This document shows, one piece after another, positions 1 to 9,545 of a stretch of 25,079 bases of DNA. The stretch comes from DASVEE01 sp036399695. GTDB taxonomy: Bacteria; Acidobacteriota; Thermoanaerobaculia; Gp7-AA8. Below the pieces are notes generated by a model, which ran no database searches, was not told where the DNA came from, and saw only the letters and a list, made by a program, of their open reading frames with translations. The first letter of the stretch is position 1. Each line of letters begins with the position of its first letter. The stretch spans positions 1 through 25,079 of the forward strand of contig DASWMP010000167.1 in the NCBI GenBank assembly GCA_036399695.1. The letters run 5' to 3'. Both the position numbers and the translations under genes were made by a program.

Positions 1-40
1 GGAGGCGCTCCCGTCGTCCCCCGTGGCACAATCGACCAGC

Positions 41-1333
41 ATGCCTGACGTCTACTCCGTCTCTGACCTGATCCGCCAGATCAACCTGGACCTCTTTCGC
101 TACAACGACGTGGCGGTGGAGGGGGAGGTGACGAATTACACGCGCAGCTCGGCGGGGCACTCCTACTTCACGCTCAAGGATGCGCGGGCGCAGATCCGGA
201 TCGTTTTGTTTGCGCAGCATGCGCGGTTTTTGCGGTTTCGGGTGGAGAACGGGCTGCAGGTGATCGTGCGGGGGCGGCTCACGGTTTATGAGGCGCGGGG
301 GGAGTTTCAGCTCAATGCGACGGCGGTGGAGCCGGCGGGGCTGGGGGCGTTGCAGCTTGCGTTCGAGCAGTTGAAGAAGCGGCTGGCGGAGGAGGGGCTG
401 TTCGACCCGGCGCGGAAGAAAACCATTCCGATGCTGCCGCAGAGGATTGCCGTGGTGACGAGTCCGACCGGGGCGGCGATCCGGGACATCCTGAACGTGC
501 TGGGGCGACGCTTCGAAACGATGTCGCTGCAGATTTATCCGGTGCGGGTGCAGGGGGCGTCGGCGGCTCGGGAGATCGCGACGGCGCTCAAACATCTGTC
601 GCGCTGGAACATGCACGACGTTGTGCTGATCGTCCGTGGCGGAGGCTCGCTCGAAGATCTCTGGGCGTTCAACGAGGAGATCGTGGCCCGCGCCGTGGCG
701 GCGTGCACGATTCCGACGATCTCCGGCGTCGGACACGAGACGGACTTTACGATCTGCGATTTCGTGGCAGACGTGCGGGCGGCTACGCCGTCGGCGGCGG
801 CCGAGATCGTGGTGCGGGCGAAGAGCGAAATCTGCATGCATGTCGATCACATGACGCGCCGGGTCCAGCACATCGTGCAGAACCGCGTCCGCAATTACCG
901 GCACGAGCTGCGGCATCTGACGTCGTCGGATCGCCTCGGCCTCGTGCCGCGGCGCATTGCCATCGCCCGGGAGCGGCTGGAGCGGCGGCGGCTGGCGCTT
1001 TTCCGTCTGCTCGATGTGCGGGCGAAAGCGCTGCGCCGGAGGCTCGACGCGACGCAGGCGCCGCTCGCGCGCTATCCGGCGCGCATCCAGCGGGAGCGGC
1101 AGCATCTGAAGGCGGCAGTGGCGACGCTGAACGCCGTTTCGCCGCTGTCGGTACTCTCGCGCGGCTACGCCATCGCCTTCACCCGGACGAAGCGGACGCG
1201 CAAGCCGATCATGGACTCGATGCAGGTGGACGTTGGGGAACGGATCGAGGTGCAGCTCCGCAAAGGGCGGCTGGAGGCGACGGTCGACACCCGCACGCTC
1301 GGTGTCGAGAGCGTCCTCCCCGAGATCAAATGA
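41..1333 (+). CDS. xseA: Exodeoxyribonuclease VII large subunit
   Basis: Large, catalytic subunit of exonuclease VII, which degrades single-stranded DNA from both ends in the cytoplasm and acts with XseB in repair. The N-terminal OB-fold part (about residues 5-105) contains GEVTNYT and GHSYFTLKD. The central nuclease part has PQRIAVVTSPTGAAIRD, VRGGGSLEDLWAFNEE and SGVGHETDFTICDFVAD. A long Arg-rich helical region follows, and the C-terminal VSPLSVLSRGYAIAF is typical. Length of about 430 residues is normal. The ATG at 41 gives the usual MPDVYSVSDL start; an in-frame GTG at 23 would add six residues and cannot be excluded because the upstream region is cut by the window edge. First gene of a packed operon. 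Confidence 0.96.
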   Translation: MPDVYSVSDLIRQINLDLFRYNDVAVEGEVTNYTRSSAGHSYFTLKDARAQIRIVLFAQHARFLRFRVENGLQVIVRGRLTVYEARGEFQLNATAVEPAGLGALQLAFEQLKKRLAEEGLFDPARKKTIPMLPQRIAVVTSPTGAAIRDILNVLGRRFETMSLQIYPVRVQGASAAREIATALKHLSRWNMHDVVLIVRGGGSLEDLWAFNEEIVARAVAACTIPTISGVGHETDFTICDFVADVRAATPSAAAEIVVRAKSEICMHVDHMTRRVQHIVQNRVRNYRHELRHLTSSDRLGLVPRRIAIARERLERRRLALFRLLDVRAKALRRRLDATQAPLARYPARIQRERQHLKAAVATLNAVSPLSVLSRGYAIAFTRTKRTRKPIMDSMQVDVGERIEVQLRKGRLEATVDTRTLGVESVLPEIK

Positions 1334-1341
1334 TGTATAAA

Positions 1342-1359
1342 GCCGCCCCATATGGCGGC
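1342..1359 (+). promoter_or_regulatory. GC hairpin over the xseB start codon
   Basis: GCCGCC (1342-1347) pairs with GGCGGC (1354-1359) around a 6-nt loop, and the xseB ATG (1352-1354) straddles loop and stem. No clear Shine-Dalgarno sequence precedes this ATG. The pairing is visible; a role in limiting xseB translation unless ribosomes arrive from xseA is inference. Confidence 0.35.
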
Positions 1360-1630
1360 CCGCTCCCGCACGAACGAGTTCGAAAAGTCGTTCCAGCAGC
1401 TCGAGAAAATCGTGCAGCGGCTCGAGAGCGAAGAGCTGCCGCTCGATGAGTCCCTCCAGCTCTTCGAGGAAGGGATCCGCCTTTCCCGCTTCTGCCACAC
1501 GCGCCTCGAGGAAGTGGAGAAGAAGATCGAGCTGATCCTGGCCGACGCCAAAGGGGAGCCTCGCACCGAGGAGTTCGAGGACCCGGAGTCGGAAGACGAG
1601 GACGAAGACGGCGAGGACGAGGCGGAGTGA
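1352..1630 (+). CDS. xseB: Exodeoxyribonuclease VII small subunit
   Basis: Small subunit of exonuclease VII; several copies bind the helical part of XseA. The 92-residue product has the family core: FEKSFQQLEKIVQRLESEELPLDESLQLFEEG, followed by helix two ending near KKIELIL. Family members are usually about 70-85 residues; the extra length here is a very acidic tail (residues about 70-92, nearly all Glu/Asp), which looks disordered. It lies 18 nt after xseA and its stop overlaps the GTG of the next gene (GTGA), so the genes are likely translated in a coupled way. Confidence 0.95.
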   Translation: MAARSRTNEFEKSFQQLEKIVQRLESEELPLDESLQLFEEGIRLSRFCHTRLEEVEKKIELILADAKGEPRTEEFEDPESEDEDEDGEDEAE

Positions 1631-2532
1631 CGCTGAACGAATACCTGCAGCAGCGGCGTGAGCTCGTCGACGCTACGCTTGCCCGGCATCTCCCTTCCGC
1701 CGAGACGCAACCGCCAGTCATCCATGAAGCGATGCGTTACGCGGTGCTCGGCGGCGGCAAGCGCATCCGTCCGATCGTGGCCATCGCCGCCGCGGAGACC
1801 TGCGGGGCGGACATCGAGCCGATTCTGCAGGCACTCTGCACGCTCGAGCTGGTCCATACGTACTCGCTGGTCCACGATGACCTGCCTGCCCTGGATAACG
1901 ACGACCTCCGCCGCGGCCGGAAGACGACGCATGTGGTCTACGGAGAAGCGATGGCCATCCTGGTCGGCGACGCCCTCCTGACGGAGGCGTTCTCCTGGCT
2001 GGCCACGCCGATCGCCGCCGTCGAGCCTTCCCGGCAGTTGCGGGCAATCGCGGAGGTGGCGCGGGCAATCGATTCGACGGGGATGATCGGCGGCCAGGTG
2101 GCGGACATCGTCGCCGAGCGGTCGCACGAGCGCTCGGACGACCGGGAGGCGCTGCTCCGGGAGCTCGATTTCATCCACCGCAACAAGACCGGTAAGCTCT
2201 TCACGGCCTCGGTGCTCCTCGGCGGCCTCCTCGGAGGGGCGTCTGAGGAGAAGCTGGAGGCGATGCGCCGCTACGCGGATGCGGTGGGCCTCGGGTTCCA
2301 GATCGTGGACGATCTGCTGGACATCGAGGAGTCGTCGGCGACGCTCGGGAAGACGGCCGGGAAGGACGTGGCGCAGGGAAAGCTGACATACCCGGCGCTT
2401 CTCGGCGTGGAAGCGGCAAGGAGCGAGGTCGACCGGCTGCTGACGGTAGCGCTCGAAAACGCTGCTATCATCGCCGGTCCTGTGAACTATCTGGCTCCCA
2501 TAGCACGTTACATTTGCGAACGTCGCTCGTAG
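1627..2532 (+). CDS. ispA: Polyprenyl (farnesyl/geranylgeranyl) diphosphate synthase
   Basis: Trans-prenyltransferase that condenses isopentenyl diphosphate with allylic diphosphates to give farnesyl or geranylgeranyl diphosphate for quinones and cell-wall lipid carriers. Visible motifs: GGGKRIRP, the first Asp-rich motif DDLPALDNDD (D84, D85, D90), a GQVADIV segment, and the second Asp-rich motif DDLLD (D228-D232) preceded by GLGFQIV. At 301 residues it has normal length. It starts at a GTG overlapping the xseB stop by 4 nt. Chain length cannot be read with certainty; the gene name ispA follows from the conserved xseB-ispA-dxs order rather than from product data. Confidence 0.93.
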   Translation: MTLNEYLQQRRELVDATLARHLPSAETQPPVIHEAMRYAVLGGGKRIRPIVAIAAAETCGADIEPILQALCTLELVHTYSLVHDDLPALDNDDLRRGRKTTHVVYGEAMAILVGDALLTEAFSWLATPIAAVEPSRQLRAIAEVARAIDSTGMIGGQVADIVAERSHERSDDREALLRELDFIHRNKTGKLFTASVLLGGLLGGASEEKLEAMRRYADAVGLGFQIVDDLLDIEESSATLGKTAGKDVAQGKLTYPALLGVEAARSEVDRLLTVALENAAIIAGPVNYLAPIARYICERRS

Positions 2533-2554
2533 GGGAGCGGACGGACGTAAAGCC

Positions 2555-4588
2555 ATGGCCAGACTACTCGATACGATCGACACGCCGCTCGATCTCCGCA
2601 AACTGGATCGCCGTCAACTGCCGCAGGTCGCGCAGGAGATCCGCGATCAGATCATCGACGTGGTGTCGCGCGTCGGTGGCCATTTCGGCGGCAACCTCGG
2701 CATCGTGGAGCTGACGCTCGCGCTGCATTACGTCTTCCAGACGCCGCGCGACCAGATCGTCTTCGACACCGGGCACCAGAGCTATCCGCACAAGCTCATC
2801 ACCGGCCGTCGCGATACGTTCCACACGATCCGCCAGCACAACGGCATCTCGGGCTTCTGCAAGCGCGAGGAGTCGGTGTACGACGTCTTCAACGCCGGCC
2901 ATGCCTCCACGTCGATCAGCGCGGCCCTCGGCTGCGCGATCGGCCGTGACTTCCGCAAAGAGGACTACCGCGTCGTGGCCATCATCGGCGACGGCGCTCT
3001 CTCGGGCGGCCTGGCTTTCGAAGGCCTCAACCAGGCCGGTCACCTCAAGAGCAGGATGATCATCGTCCTGAACGACAACGACATGTCGATCTCGACGAAT
3101 GTCGGCGCCATCTCGGGGTACCTCAATCAGATCATCAAGGGCCAGCGCTATAACCAGATGAAGGATCTGGCTAAAGGCGTGATGGACCGGATTCCTCTCG
3201 TTGGCGGCAAGTTGCACGGCCTGGCCAGCGATATGGAGCAGGTGTTCAAGCACATGATCGTGCCGGGCACGTTGTTCGAGGAGCTGGGCTTCAAGTACCT
3301 CGGACCGTACGACGGCCATAACCTCGACCTGCTCCTCGACCTGTTCGAGGAAAACAAGGACTACGACGGCCCGCTCCTCATCCACGTGATCACGAAGAAG
3401 GGGAAGGGTTACGTCCCGGCGGAGAACAAGCCGATCTGGTCGCACGGCGTCTCACCGTTCGACATCCCGTCGGGCGAGGTGAAGAAGTCGGACAAGCCGG
3501 CGCCGCCGTCGTACACGGCCGTCTTCGCCGAGGCGCTGATCGAGATGGCCAAGCGCGATCCGAAGATCGTGGCCGTCACCGGCGCAATGCCGGAAGGGAC
3601 GGGCCTCGACAAGTTCCAGAAAGCCTTCCCGGAGCGGATGTTCGACGTAGGGATCGCCGAAGAGCATGCCGTGACGTTCTGCGGCGGCATGGCTACTCAG
3701 GGGATGAAGCCGGTCGCTGCGATCTATTCGACGTTCCTGCAGCGCGCGTTCGACCAGGTCTTCCACGACGTGGCGATCATGGACCTGCCGGTCGTCTTCG
3801 CCCTCGACCGTGGCGGCATCGCCGGGGCCGACGGCCCGACGCACCACGGCATCTACGACATGGCCTACCTGCGGATCTTCCCGAACATGGTCTGCATGGC
3901 GCCCAAGGACGAGAACGAGCTGCGGCACATGGTGCGCACGGCCTTCGAGACCGGCCACCCGACGTCGCTGCGCTACCCGCGCGGCAACGGCTTCGGCGTG
4001 AAGATGGACGCGGAGCAGCAGTCGCTGCCGGTTGGTAAGGGCGAGGTGCTGCGCGAAGGTGAGCACGCCACGATCTTCGCCATCGGCAACGAGGTCTGGC
4101 CTTCGATGGAGGCGGCCGAGACGCTGGCGAAGGAAGACATTAACGTCGCAGTTATCAACGCACGATTCATCAAGCCTTTGGATGATGAATTAATCGCTAA
4201 ATACTGCAAGCCTTATTCGCGTGTGATCACGGTTGAGGAAGGCTCGCTCGCCGGCGGCTTCGGCTCGGCGGTGATGGAGCGCTGCGAGCAGCTCGGCATC
4301 CACAACGTCTCGTTCCACTGCATCGGCATTCCGGACGAGTACGTCCATCACGGCGCCCAGGACGTGCTGCGCGCGCAGTACGACCTGCATCCGGAAGGCA
4401 TCGCGAAGCGGGTGCGGGAGTTCGTGGCCGCAGCCGCGCCGGACAGCGGTGCGAGCTTCAGCGAGCGCATGGACGAACTGGCCGCTCAGTTCCCGGAAGA
4501 GGTGTCGCTCCGGATGCGCGAGAAGGGCAAGGATTCCGAGCACGTGGATGAATTCGTGTACGGAAAGCGAAGCGCCACCGCCAAGTAA
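2555..4588 (+). CDS. dxs: 1-deoxy-D-xylulose-5-phosphate synthase
   Basis: Thiamine-diphosphate enzyme joining pyruvate and glyceraldehyde 3-phosphate, first step of the MEP isoprenoid pathway. Seen: GHQSYPHKLITGRRD, the ThDP motif from GDGALSGG (D146) to NDND (173-176), the AEEHAVTF catalytic-glutamate segment (369-371), YSTFLQRAFDQ, DRGGIAGADGPTHHG, and a transketolase C-terminal domain. At 677 residues it is longer than the common 620-640; about 45 extra, charged C-terminal residues follow the last fold. Codons at about 4133-4235 are more AT-rich than the rest. A GGAG-like sequence precedes ATG 2555. The TAA stop shares its last A with the next start (TAATG). Confidence 0.97.
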   Translation: MARLLDTIDTPLDLRKLDRRQLPQVAQEIRDQIIDVVSRVGGHFGGNLGIVELTLALHYVFQTPRDQIVFDTGHQSYPHKLITGRRDTFHTIRQHNGISGFCKREESVYDVFNAGHASTSISAALGCAIGRDFRKEDYRVVAIIGDGALSGGLAFEGLNQAGHLKSRMIIVLNDNDMSISTNVGAISGYLNQIIKGQRYNQMKDLAKGVMDRIPLVGGKLHGLASDMEQVFKHMIVPGTLFEELGFKYLGPYDGHNLDLLLDLFEENKDYDGPLLIHVITKKGKGYVPAENKPIWSHGVSPFDIPSGEVKKSDKPAPPSYTAVFAEALIEMAKRDPKIVAVTGAMPEGTGLDKFQKAFPERMFDVGIAEEHAVTFCGGMATQGMKPVAAIYSTFLQRAFDQVFHDVAIMDLPVVFALDRGGIAGADGPTHHGIYDMAYLRIFPNMVCMAPKDENELRHMVRTAFETGHPTSLRYPRGNGFGVKMDAEQQSLPVGKGEVLREGEHATIFAIGNEVWPSMEAAETLAKEDINVAVINARFIKPLDDELIAKYCKPYSRVITVEEGSLAGGFGSAVMERCEQLGIHNVSFHCIGIPDEYVHHGAQDVLRAQYDLHPEGIAKRVREFVAAAAPDSGASFSERMDELAAQFPEEVSLRMREKGKDSEHVDEFVYGKRSATAK

Positions 4589-4997
4589 TGGCTCAGACGT
4601 ACTTCGCGGACGCCTGGTACTTCATCGCGCTGCTCGAGCCGCGTGACTCGCACCACCGGAACGCACGGCGACTGGCGGCCGCACTCGGTCGTAAGCCGGT
4701 CGTGACCACGGAAGCGGTGCTCACCGAAGTGCTGACGTACTTCTCCGACGAAGGTGCCCGCGCGCGTGCCCTCGCGGCCGAAGCAGCTCGCGCGGCGTTT
4801 GCCCGCTTCGAGGTCGTGTCCGGAGACCGCGCGTTGTTTCTCCGGGCCTTGGCGTTGTACGAGGGGCGTCCCGACAAGGAGTACTCGCTCGTCGACTGTC
4901 TTTCCATGCAGATCGCGCGTGAACGCGGGATCACTTACGTCCTCACCAACGACCACCACTTCCGTCAGGAAGGCTTCTCCGTCCTCAACGACGCGCC

Positions 4998-5001
<4 letters not shown>
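4588..5001 (+). CDS. PIN-domain protein (VapC-like nuclease fold)
   Basis: A 137-residue protein with the four acidic residues expected of PIN-domain metal-dependent RNases: D8 (YFADAWYF), E42 (TTEAVLTEV), D103 (YSLVDCLSM) and D122 (VLTNDHHF). It is probably a cytoplasmic single-domain protein resembling VapC toxins. No antitoxin gene is next to it: it starts one nucleotide inside the dxs stop and its own stop overlaps the tlyA start (ATGA), so it is translated as part of a housekeeping operon. That context suggests a resident RNA-processing or orphan PIN protein rather than a classical toxin-antitoxin pair; this is inference. Confidence 0.85.
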
Positions 5002-5771
<770 letters not shown>

Positions 5772-5826
5772 CAGAGCGAATCAGTACGCGATTAGTTACT
5801 CTCGACAGCGCAACAAATGATCACGA
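5772..5826. other. Short gap between convergent genes
   Basis: Fifty-five AT-richer bases separate the converging tlyA and reductase genes. CTCTGTTAA at 5723-5731 and TTAACAGAG at 5768-5776 form a 9-bp inverted repeat with a 36-nt loop across the tlyA stop; ACGCGATTA occurs twice nearby. A weak bidirectional terminator is possible but there is no clear T-tract. Confidence 0.3.
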
Positions 5827-6693
5827 CTAATTGCGGAACGAGAAGTACTCGCGTAAACCTTCTCTCCAGTCGGCCGGAGCCACGCCGGTGACGCGCTCGT
5901 ACCGTTCGGTCGAGAGGACCGAGTAGGCTGGGCGTTTGGCGGGTCGCGGGAACTCGTCGGTCGTTACCGGCAGGACTTCCGTCGACGCACCGCTCTCCTC
6001 GACGATCGCCTTGGCAAAGTCGAACCAGGTGCACTCGCCGGCGTCGGCGTAGTGAAAGATCCCGGTGTGGCCGGAGAGGGCGATGCGCACGATGGCCGCG
6101 GCCAGGTGGGGCGTGTAGGTCGGCCGGCCGCGCTGGTCGTGTACCACGCGCAGCGGGTTCGTGCCCTTGCGCACCTGGTTGCGGATCGCTTCGACGAAGT
6201 TTGGCCCGTGAACGCCGAACAGCCAGGCCGTGCGGACGACGGCGTGCCGTTTCGCATGCGTCGCGGCCAGCTCCCCCAGCAGCTTCGAACGGCCGTAGGC
6301 CGAGAGGGGGGCGGTCGGGTCGGTGACTTCGTAGGGCGTCCGTTTGGAGCCGTCGAAGACGAAATCGGTGGAGATGTGGACCAGGAGTGCGTCGACTTCG
6401 TTCGCCGCCGTGGCGAGGAGCTCGACCGCCGAACCGTTGATGGCGTTGGCGATGCTTTCTTCCTGCTCCGCCTGGTCGACTTTCGTGTAGGCCGCGCAGT
6501 TGACGACGACGGCGGGGCGATGCTCGCGGACGGCGTTGCTGACGGCGCGGGAGTCGGTGATATCCAGCTCGGGCCTGGTCAGAGCCACGACTGTTTCGCC
6601 GCGCGACGTGAGCTCGTCCCGCAGGTCCTGGCCGACCATCCCGCCGGCGCCAGCGATCAACCAGCCGGAACGGCCGGAATCGTTAGCTGCCAA
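5827..6693 (-). CDS. rfbD: dTDP-4-dehydrorhamnose reductase-like SDR (RmlD family)
   Basis: NAD(P)H-dependent extended short-chain dehydrogenase that in RmlD reduces dTDP-4-keto-rhamnose to dTDP-rhamnose for surface polysaccharide. The 288-residue product has the Rossmann signature GAGGMVG (15-21), PELDITD, NCAAYTKVDQAE, HISTDFVFDG and the catalytic YGRSK (Y133, K137), all in the RmlD pattern. No rmlA, rmlB or rmlC is nearby, so the exact sugar substrate is unproven. The start is a TTG at 6693 without a strong ribosome site; no better in-frame start lies before the nucleotide-binding loop. It lies 42 nt downstream of tatA on the same strand and may be co-transcribed. Confidence 0.88.
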   Translation of the reverse strand: MAANDSGRSGWLIAGAGGMVGQDLRDELTSRGETVVALTRPELDITDSRAVSNAVREHRPAVVVNCAAYTKVDQAEQEESIANAINGSAVELLATAANEVDALLVHISTDFVFDGSKRTPYEVTDPTAPLSAYGRSKLLGELAATHAKRHAVVRTAWLFGVHGPNFVEAIRNQVRKGTNPLRVVHDQRGRPTYTPHLAAAIVRIALSGHTGIFHYADAGECTWFDFAKAIVEESGASTEVLPVTTDEFPRPAKRPAYSVLSTERYERVTGVAPADWREGLREYFSFRN

Positions 6694-6735
6694 ACGCTAC
6701 ACCCACTGACGAGTCTTCAGGGCTCCGCACGCCGG

Positions 6736-6927
6736 TTACGAGGAGCGCTTCTCGTCAGCCGAACGCTTCTCGGCGAGCTGCTTGTCGTCTTTTCCCTTGA
6801 TGCCGTCACGGAAGTTCGAAATGCCCTCGCCGAGGCCGCGGCCGAGCTGCGGCAGCTTGCTCGCGCCAAAAATCACGACGACGATGACCAAAATGATCAG
6901 AAGTTCCGGCAAACCAAGACCAAACAT
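6736..6927 (-). CDS. tatA: Sec-independent protein translocase subunit TatA/E
   Basis: Small membrane subunit of the twin-arginine translocase, which exports folded proteins; many copies form the translocation site. The 63-residue protein has the standard layout: short N-terminus with LPELL, one membrane helix (residues about 6-22, very rich in Ile/Val/Leu), the FGASKLPQLGRGLGEG hinge with FG and the amphipathic helix, then a short charged tail. A good GGAGG lies 5 nt before the ATG. No tatB or tatC is within the window, so the partner genes must be elsewhere. Confidence 0.95.
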   Translation of the reverse strand: MFGLGLPELLIILVIVVVIFGASKLPQLGRGLGEGISNFRDGIKGKDDKQLAEKRSADEKRSS

Positions 6928-7029
6928 GAGACCTCCAGGGACGTCAGACCGAAGCGTGCGGCAGTGTAGACGAATCGTTCGGTGCCGCCAACAACAGTGG
7001 GTTGGGCCGCTGCGTTCCCGGGACGAGCA

Positions 7030-7150
7030 GGCAGTGGCAGCAGGCAGTTGGCAGGAGGCGTGGCGGACGCGCTCCTGAACAGGGAACGATCGCGCGTTGT
7101 GGCGGAGCCAGGATTCCCCGCCAACTGCCTACTGCCAACCGCCAACTGCA
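7030..7150. repeat. Mirrored heptamer-repeat element 1 (tatA/uvrD divergent gap)
   Basis: The 243-bp gap 6928-7170 holds a GTTGGC/GCAGG-rich left arm (about 7030-7056) and a complementary CAAC-rich right arm (about 7119-7150), each made of imperfect short repeats such as CAGTTGG and CCGCCAA, around about 62 bp of unrelated sequence. The right arm ends immediately before a TATAAG box at 7151-7156, upstream of the helicase start. Similar elements occur at four other gaps in this window. Confidence 0.6.
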
Positions 7151-7156
7151 TATAAG
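7151..7156 (+). promoter_or_regulatory. Possible -10 box of the helicase gene
   Basis: TATAAG lies 14 nt before ATG 7171, directly after the CAAC-rich repeat arm. No convincing -35 hexamer is seen at the proper distance, so this is tentative; it would give a very short leader. Confidence 0.3.
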
Positions 7157-7170
7157 ATCGCCTGGCCACC

Positions 7171-9540
7171 ATGATCGATCTCTCCGGACTCAATCCCCAG
7201 CAGCGCGACGCCGTGACGCATGGGACCGGGCCTCTGCTCGTCCTTGCCGGCGCCGGCTCGGGGAAGACTCGCGTCATCACTTTCCGCATCGCCTATCTCA
7301 TCGGCCAGATGAACGTGCCGCCGCCGTCGATCCTGGCCGTCACGTTCACGAACAAAGCCGCGGCTGAGATGCTCGAGCGGGTGAACCATCTCATCCCCGG
7401 CGGCGGTTACCGGCCGTGGATCGGGACGTTCCACTCGACCTCCCTGCGCATCCTGCGCCGTCACGCCGATCGTCTCGGATACACGAAGTCCTTCGCCGTC
7501 TACGACACGGCCGACCAGATGACGCTCATCCGCCGCTGCATGCGCGAGCTGAACGTCAACGACGAAGCCTTTCCGCCGCGGTCCGTGCTCACCCGCATCT
7601 CCCATTCGAAGAACGAGCTGATCGGACCGGCCGAGTACGAGAAGACGAACCTCGATTTCTTCGGCGCCCGGGTGGCCGAGATCTACCGGCTCTACCAGAA
7701 GCGTCTGAAGGAATTCGACGCCATGGACTTCGACGATTTGATCGGTAACTTCGTCGTCCTGCTGGAGAAGCACGAGGACGTCCGCGAAGAGCTGCACCGC
7801 CGCTTCCAGCACCTGCTCATCGACGAATACCAGGACACCAACCGGGCGCAGTACGCGCTCGTGAAGGCGCTCTCCGGCACCGGCAACATCGTGGCCGTTG
7901 GCGACGAGGACCAGTCGATCTACAAGTTCCGCGGCGCCGACATCAACAACATCCTCAACTTCGAGCGCGACTTCCCGGGCGCACGGATCATCAAGCTCGA
8001 ACAGAACTACCGCTCGACCGGCAACATCCTGGCGGCGGCGACAGGCGTCGTCTCGAACAACATCGCCCGCAAGGGCAAGACGCTCTTCACCAGCGGCGGC
8101 GCCGGCGATCCGGTACGCGTCGTGACCTGCAGCAACGAGCGTGAAGAGGCGCAGTTCGTCATCGAGCGGATCAACGCGATGAAGGCCAGGTACCCGCTGT
8201 CCGAGATCGCCGTGCTCTTCCGGACGAACGCGCAGTCGCGGCCGTTCGAAGAAGAGCTGCTGCGCGCGAACATGCCGTACAGCGTCGTCGGCGGCGTGAA
8301 GTTCTACGAGCGCGCCGAGATCAAGGACATCCTCTCGTTCGTCCGCCTGACGGTACGGCCGCACGACACGCCGTCGATCGAGCGCGTCATCAACGTCCCA
8401 TCGCGCGGCATCGGCGACACCACCATCAACACCCTCAACGAGCAGGCGGCCGCGCAGAACGTCTCGCTCTGGACGCTGATCGAAGGGACGCTCGACTTCC
8501 TCCCGAGCCGCGCCGCGAAGGCGGTGAAGGAGTTCCGCGAGATCGTGCACGACCTGCAGCGGGCGGCCAACAATCCCCTGCCGGAGTTCGTCGACTACGT
8601 GCTGCTGCGCACCGGCTACCGGCGGATGCTGCAGGAGTCGCGAGATGTGCAGGACGAGTCGCGCATGGAGAACCTCGAGGAACTGCTCAACTCCGCGGGT
8701 GAATACGCGCAGAACAACCCCAACGCCACGCTCGGCGACTACCTCGACTCGCTGACGCTCATGTCCGATCTCGACCGCTACGAGTCGCAGAAGGGCATCA
8801 CGCTCATGACCCTCCACTCGGCGAAGGGGCTGGAGTACAAGGTCGTGTTCCTCGTCGGGCTGGAGGAAGGGATCCTTCCGCACGCCAACTCGCTCGAGCA
8901 CAACGAGGACCTCGAGGAGGAGCGCCGCCTCTGCTACGTCGGCATGACTCGCGCGCGAGAGCTGCTGTACTGCATGCACGTCTTCGAGCGGCGCATCCAC
9001 GGGAAGATGCGCGAGCAGAACGCGTCGCCGTTCCTCGACGAGATTCCGGACGAGGTGAAGGAGCACGTGCGCATCGCCAGCTCGCGCTACGTGCCGGAGT
9101 CGCCATCGTGGCGCGAGCGGCCGATCCAGCAGCAGCGCTACGGGAACCAAAGCTACGGCAATGAACGGTATGGCGGTGGGTCATCGTCCGGACGGACGCC
9201 GTATCCGCAGCGCGGCGGTGCGCCGTCGCGTCCCGCGGCAGCGGCACCGCGACCGATGCAGCAGCAGGCGCCGCCGAAGAGCGGCTCCGCGCAGAGTGTC
9301 ATGTCCTTCTTCCAGAACGCACCGGTACAGTTCGATCCCTCGGCCATCCGCGCGGCCAAGCAGAGCGAAGCGCCGAAGGCCGACTTTACGCGCGGTGCGC
9401 GCGTGCGGCACGAACAGTTCGGCGTCGGGACGATCCTGACGATGGAAGGGAGCGGACCGGAGGCGAAGCTGACGGTCTACTTCGAAGGACACGGCTCCAA
9501 GAAGTTCATCGCCAAGTTCGCCAAGCTGACGAAGGCGTGA
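7171..9540 (+). CDS. uvrD: ATP-dependent 3'-5' DNA helicase UvrD/PcrA
   Basis: Superfamily 1A helicase that unwinds DNA in nucleotide-excision and mismatch repair and clears replication/transcription conflicts. Motifs in order: Q-motif LNPQQRDAV, Walker A GAGSGKT (27-33), FTNKAAAEM, Walker B DEYQDTN (from D218), VGDEDQSIYKFRGAD, EQNYRST, TLHSAKGLEYKVVF and YVGMTRARELLY. After about residue 640 comes a low-complexity Gln/Tyr/Gly/Pro linker, then a C-terminal Tudor-like module (DFTRGARVRHEQFGVGTIL) as in PcrA/UvrD, known in family members to contact RNA polymerase. At 789 residues it is slightly longer than usual because of the linker. Monocistronic; PcrA and UvrD cannot be told apart here. Confidence 0.96.
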   Translation: MIDLSGLNPQQRDAVTHGTGPLLVLAGAGSGKTRVITFRIAYLIGQMNVPPPSILAVTFTNKAAAEMLERVNHLIPGGGYRPWIGTFHSTSLRILRRHADRLGYTKSFAVYDTADQMTLIRRCMRELNVNDEAFPPRSVLTRISHSKNELIGPAEYEKTNLDFFGARVAEIYRLYQKRLKEFDAMDFDDLIGNFVVLLEKHEDVREELHRRFQHLLIDEYQDTNRAQYALVKALSGTGNIVAVGDEDQSIYKFRGADINNILNFERDFPGARIIKLEQNYRSTGNILAAATGVVSNNIARKGKTLFTSGGAGDPVRVVTCSNEREEAQFVIERINAMKARYPLSEIAVLFRTNAQSRPFEEELLRANMPYSVVGGVKFYERAEIKDILSFVRLTVRPHDTPSIERVINVPSRGIGDTTINTLNEQAAAQNVSLWTLIEGTLDFLPSRAAKAVKEFREIVHDLQRAANNPLPEFVDYVLLRTGYRRMLQESRDVQDESRMENLEELLNSAGEYAQNNPNATLGDYLDSLTLMSDLDRYESQKGITLMTLHSAKGLEYKVVFLVGLEEGILPHANSLEHNEDLEEERRLCYVGMTRARELLYCMHVFERRIHGKMREQNASPFLDEIPDEVKEHVRIASSRYVPESPSWRERPIQQQRYGNQSYGNERYGGGSSSGRTPYPQRGGAPSRPAAAAPRPMQQQAPPKSGSAQSVMSFFQNAPVQFDPSAIRAAKQSEAPKADFTRGARVRHEQFGVGTILTMEGSGPEAKLTVYFEGHGSKKFIAKFAKLTKA

Positions 9541-9545
9541 GACCG

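Noticed and set aside
6052..6969. 305-codon plus-strand frame over the RmlD-like and tatA genes
   Set aside because: Opposite strand of two genes with recognised motifs; no domain in the translation.
7129..9150. 673-codon open frame on the minus strand over the helicase gene
   Set aside because: Complement of a gene with clear helicase motifs; the translation is low-complexity and motif-free.
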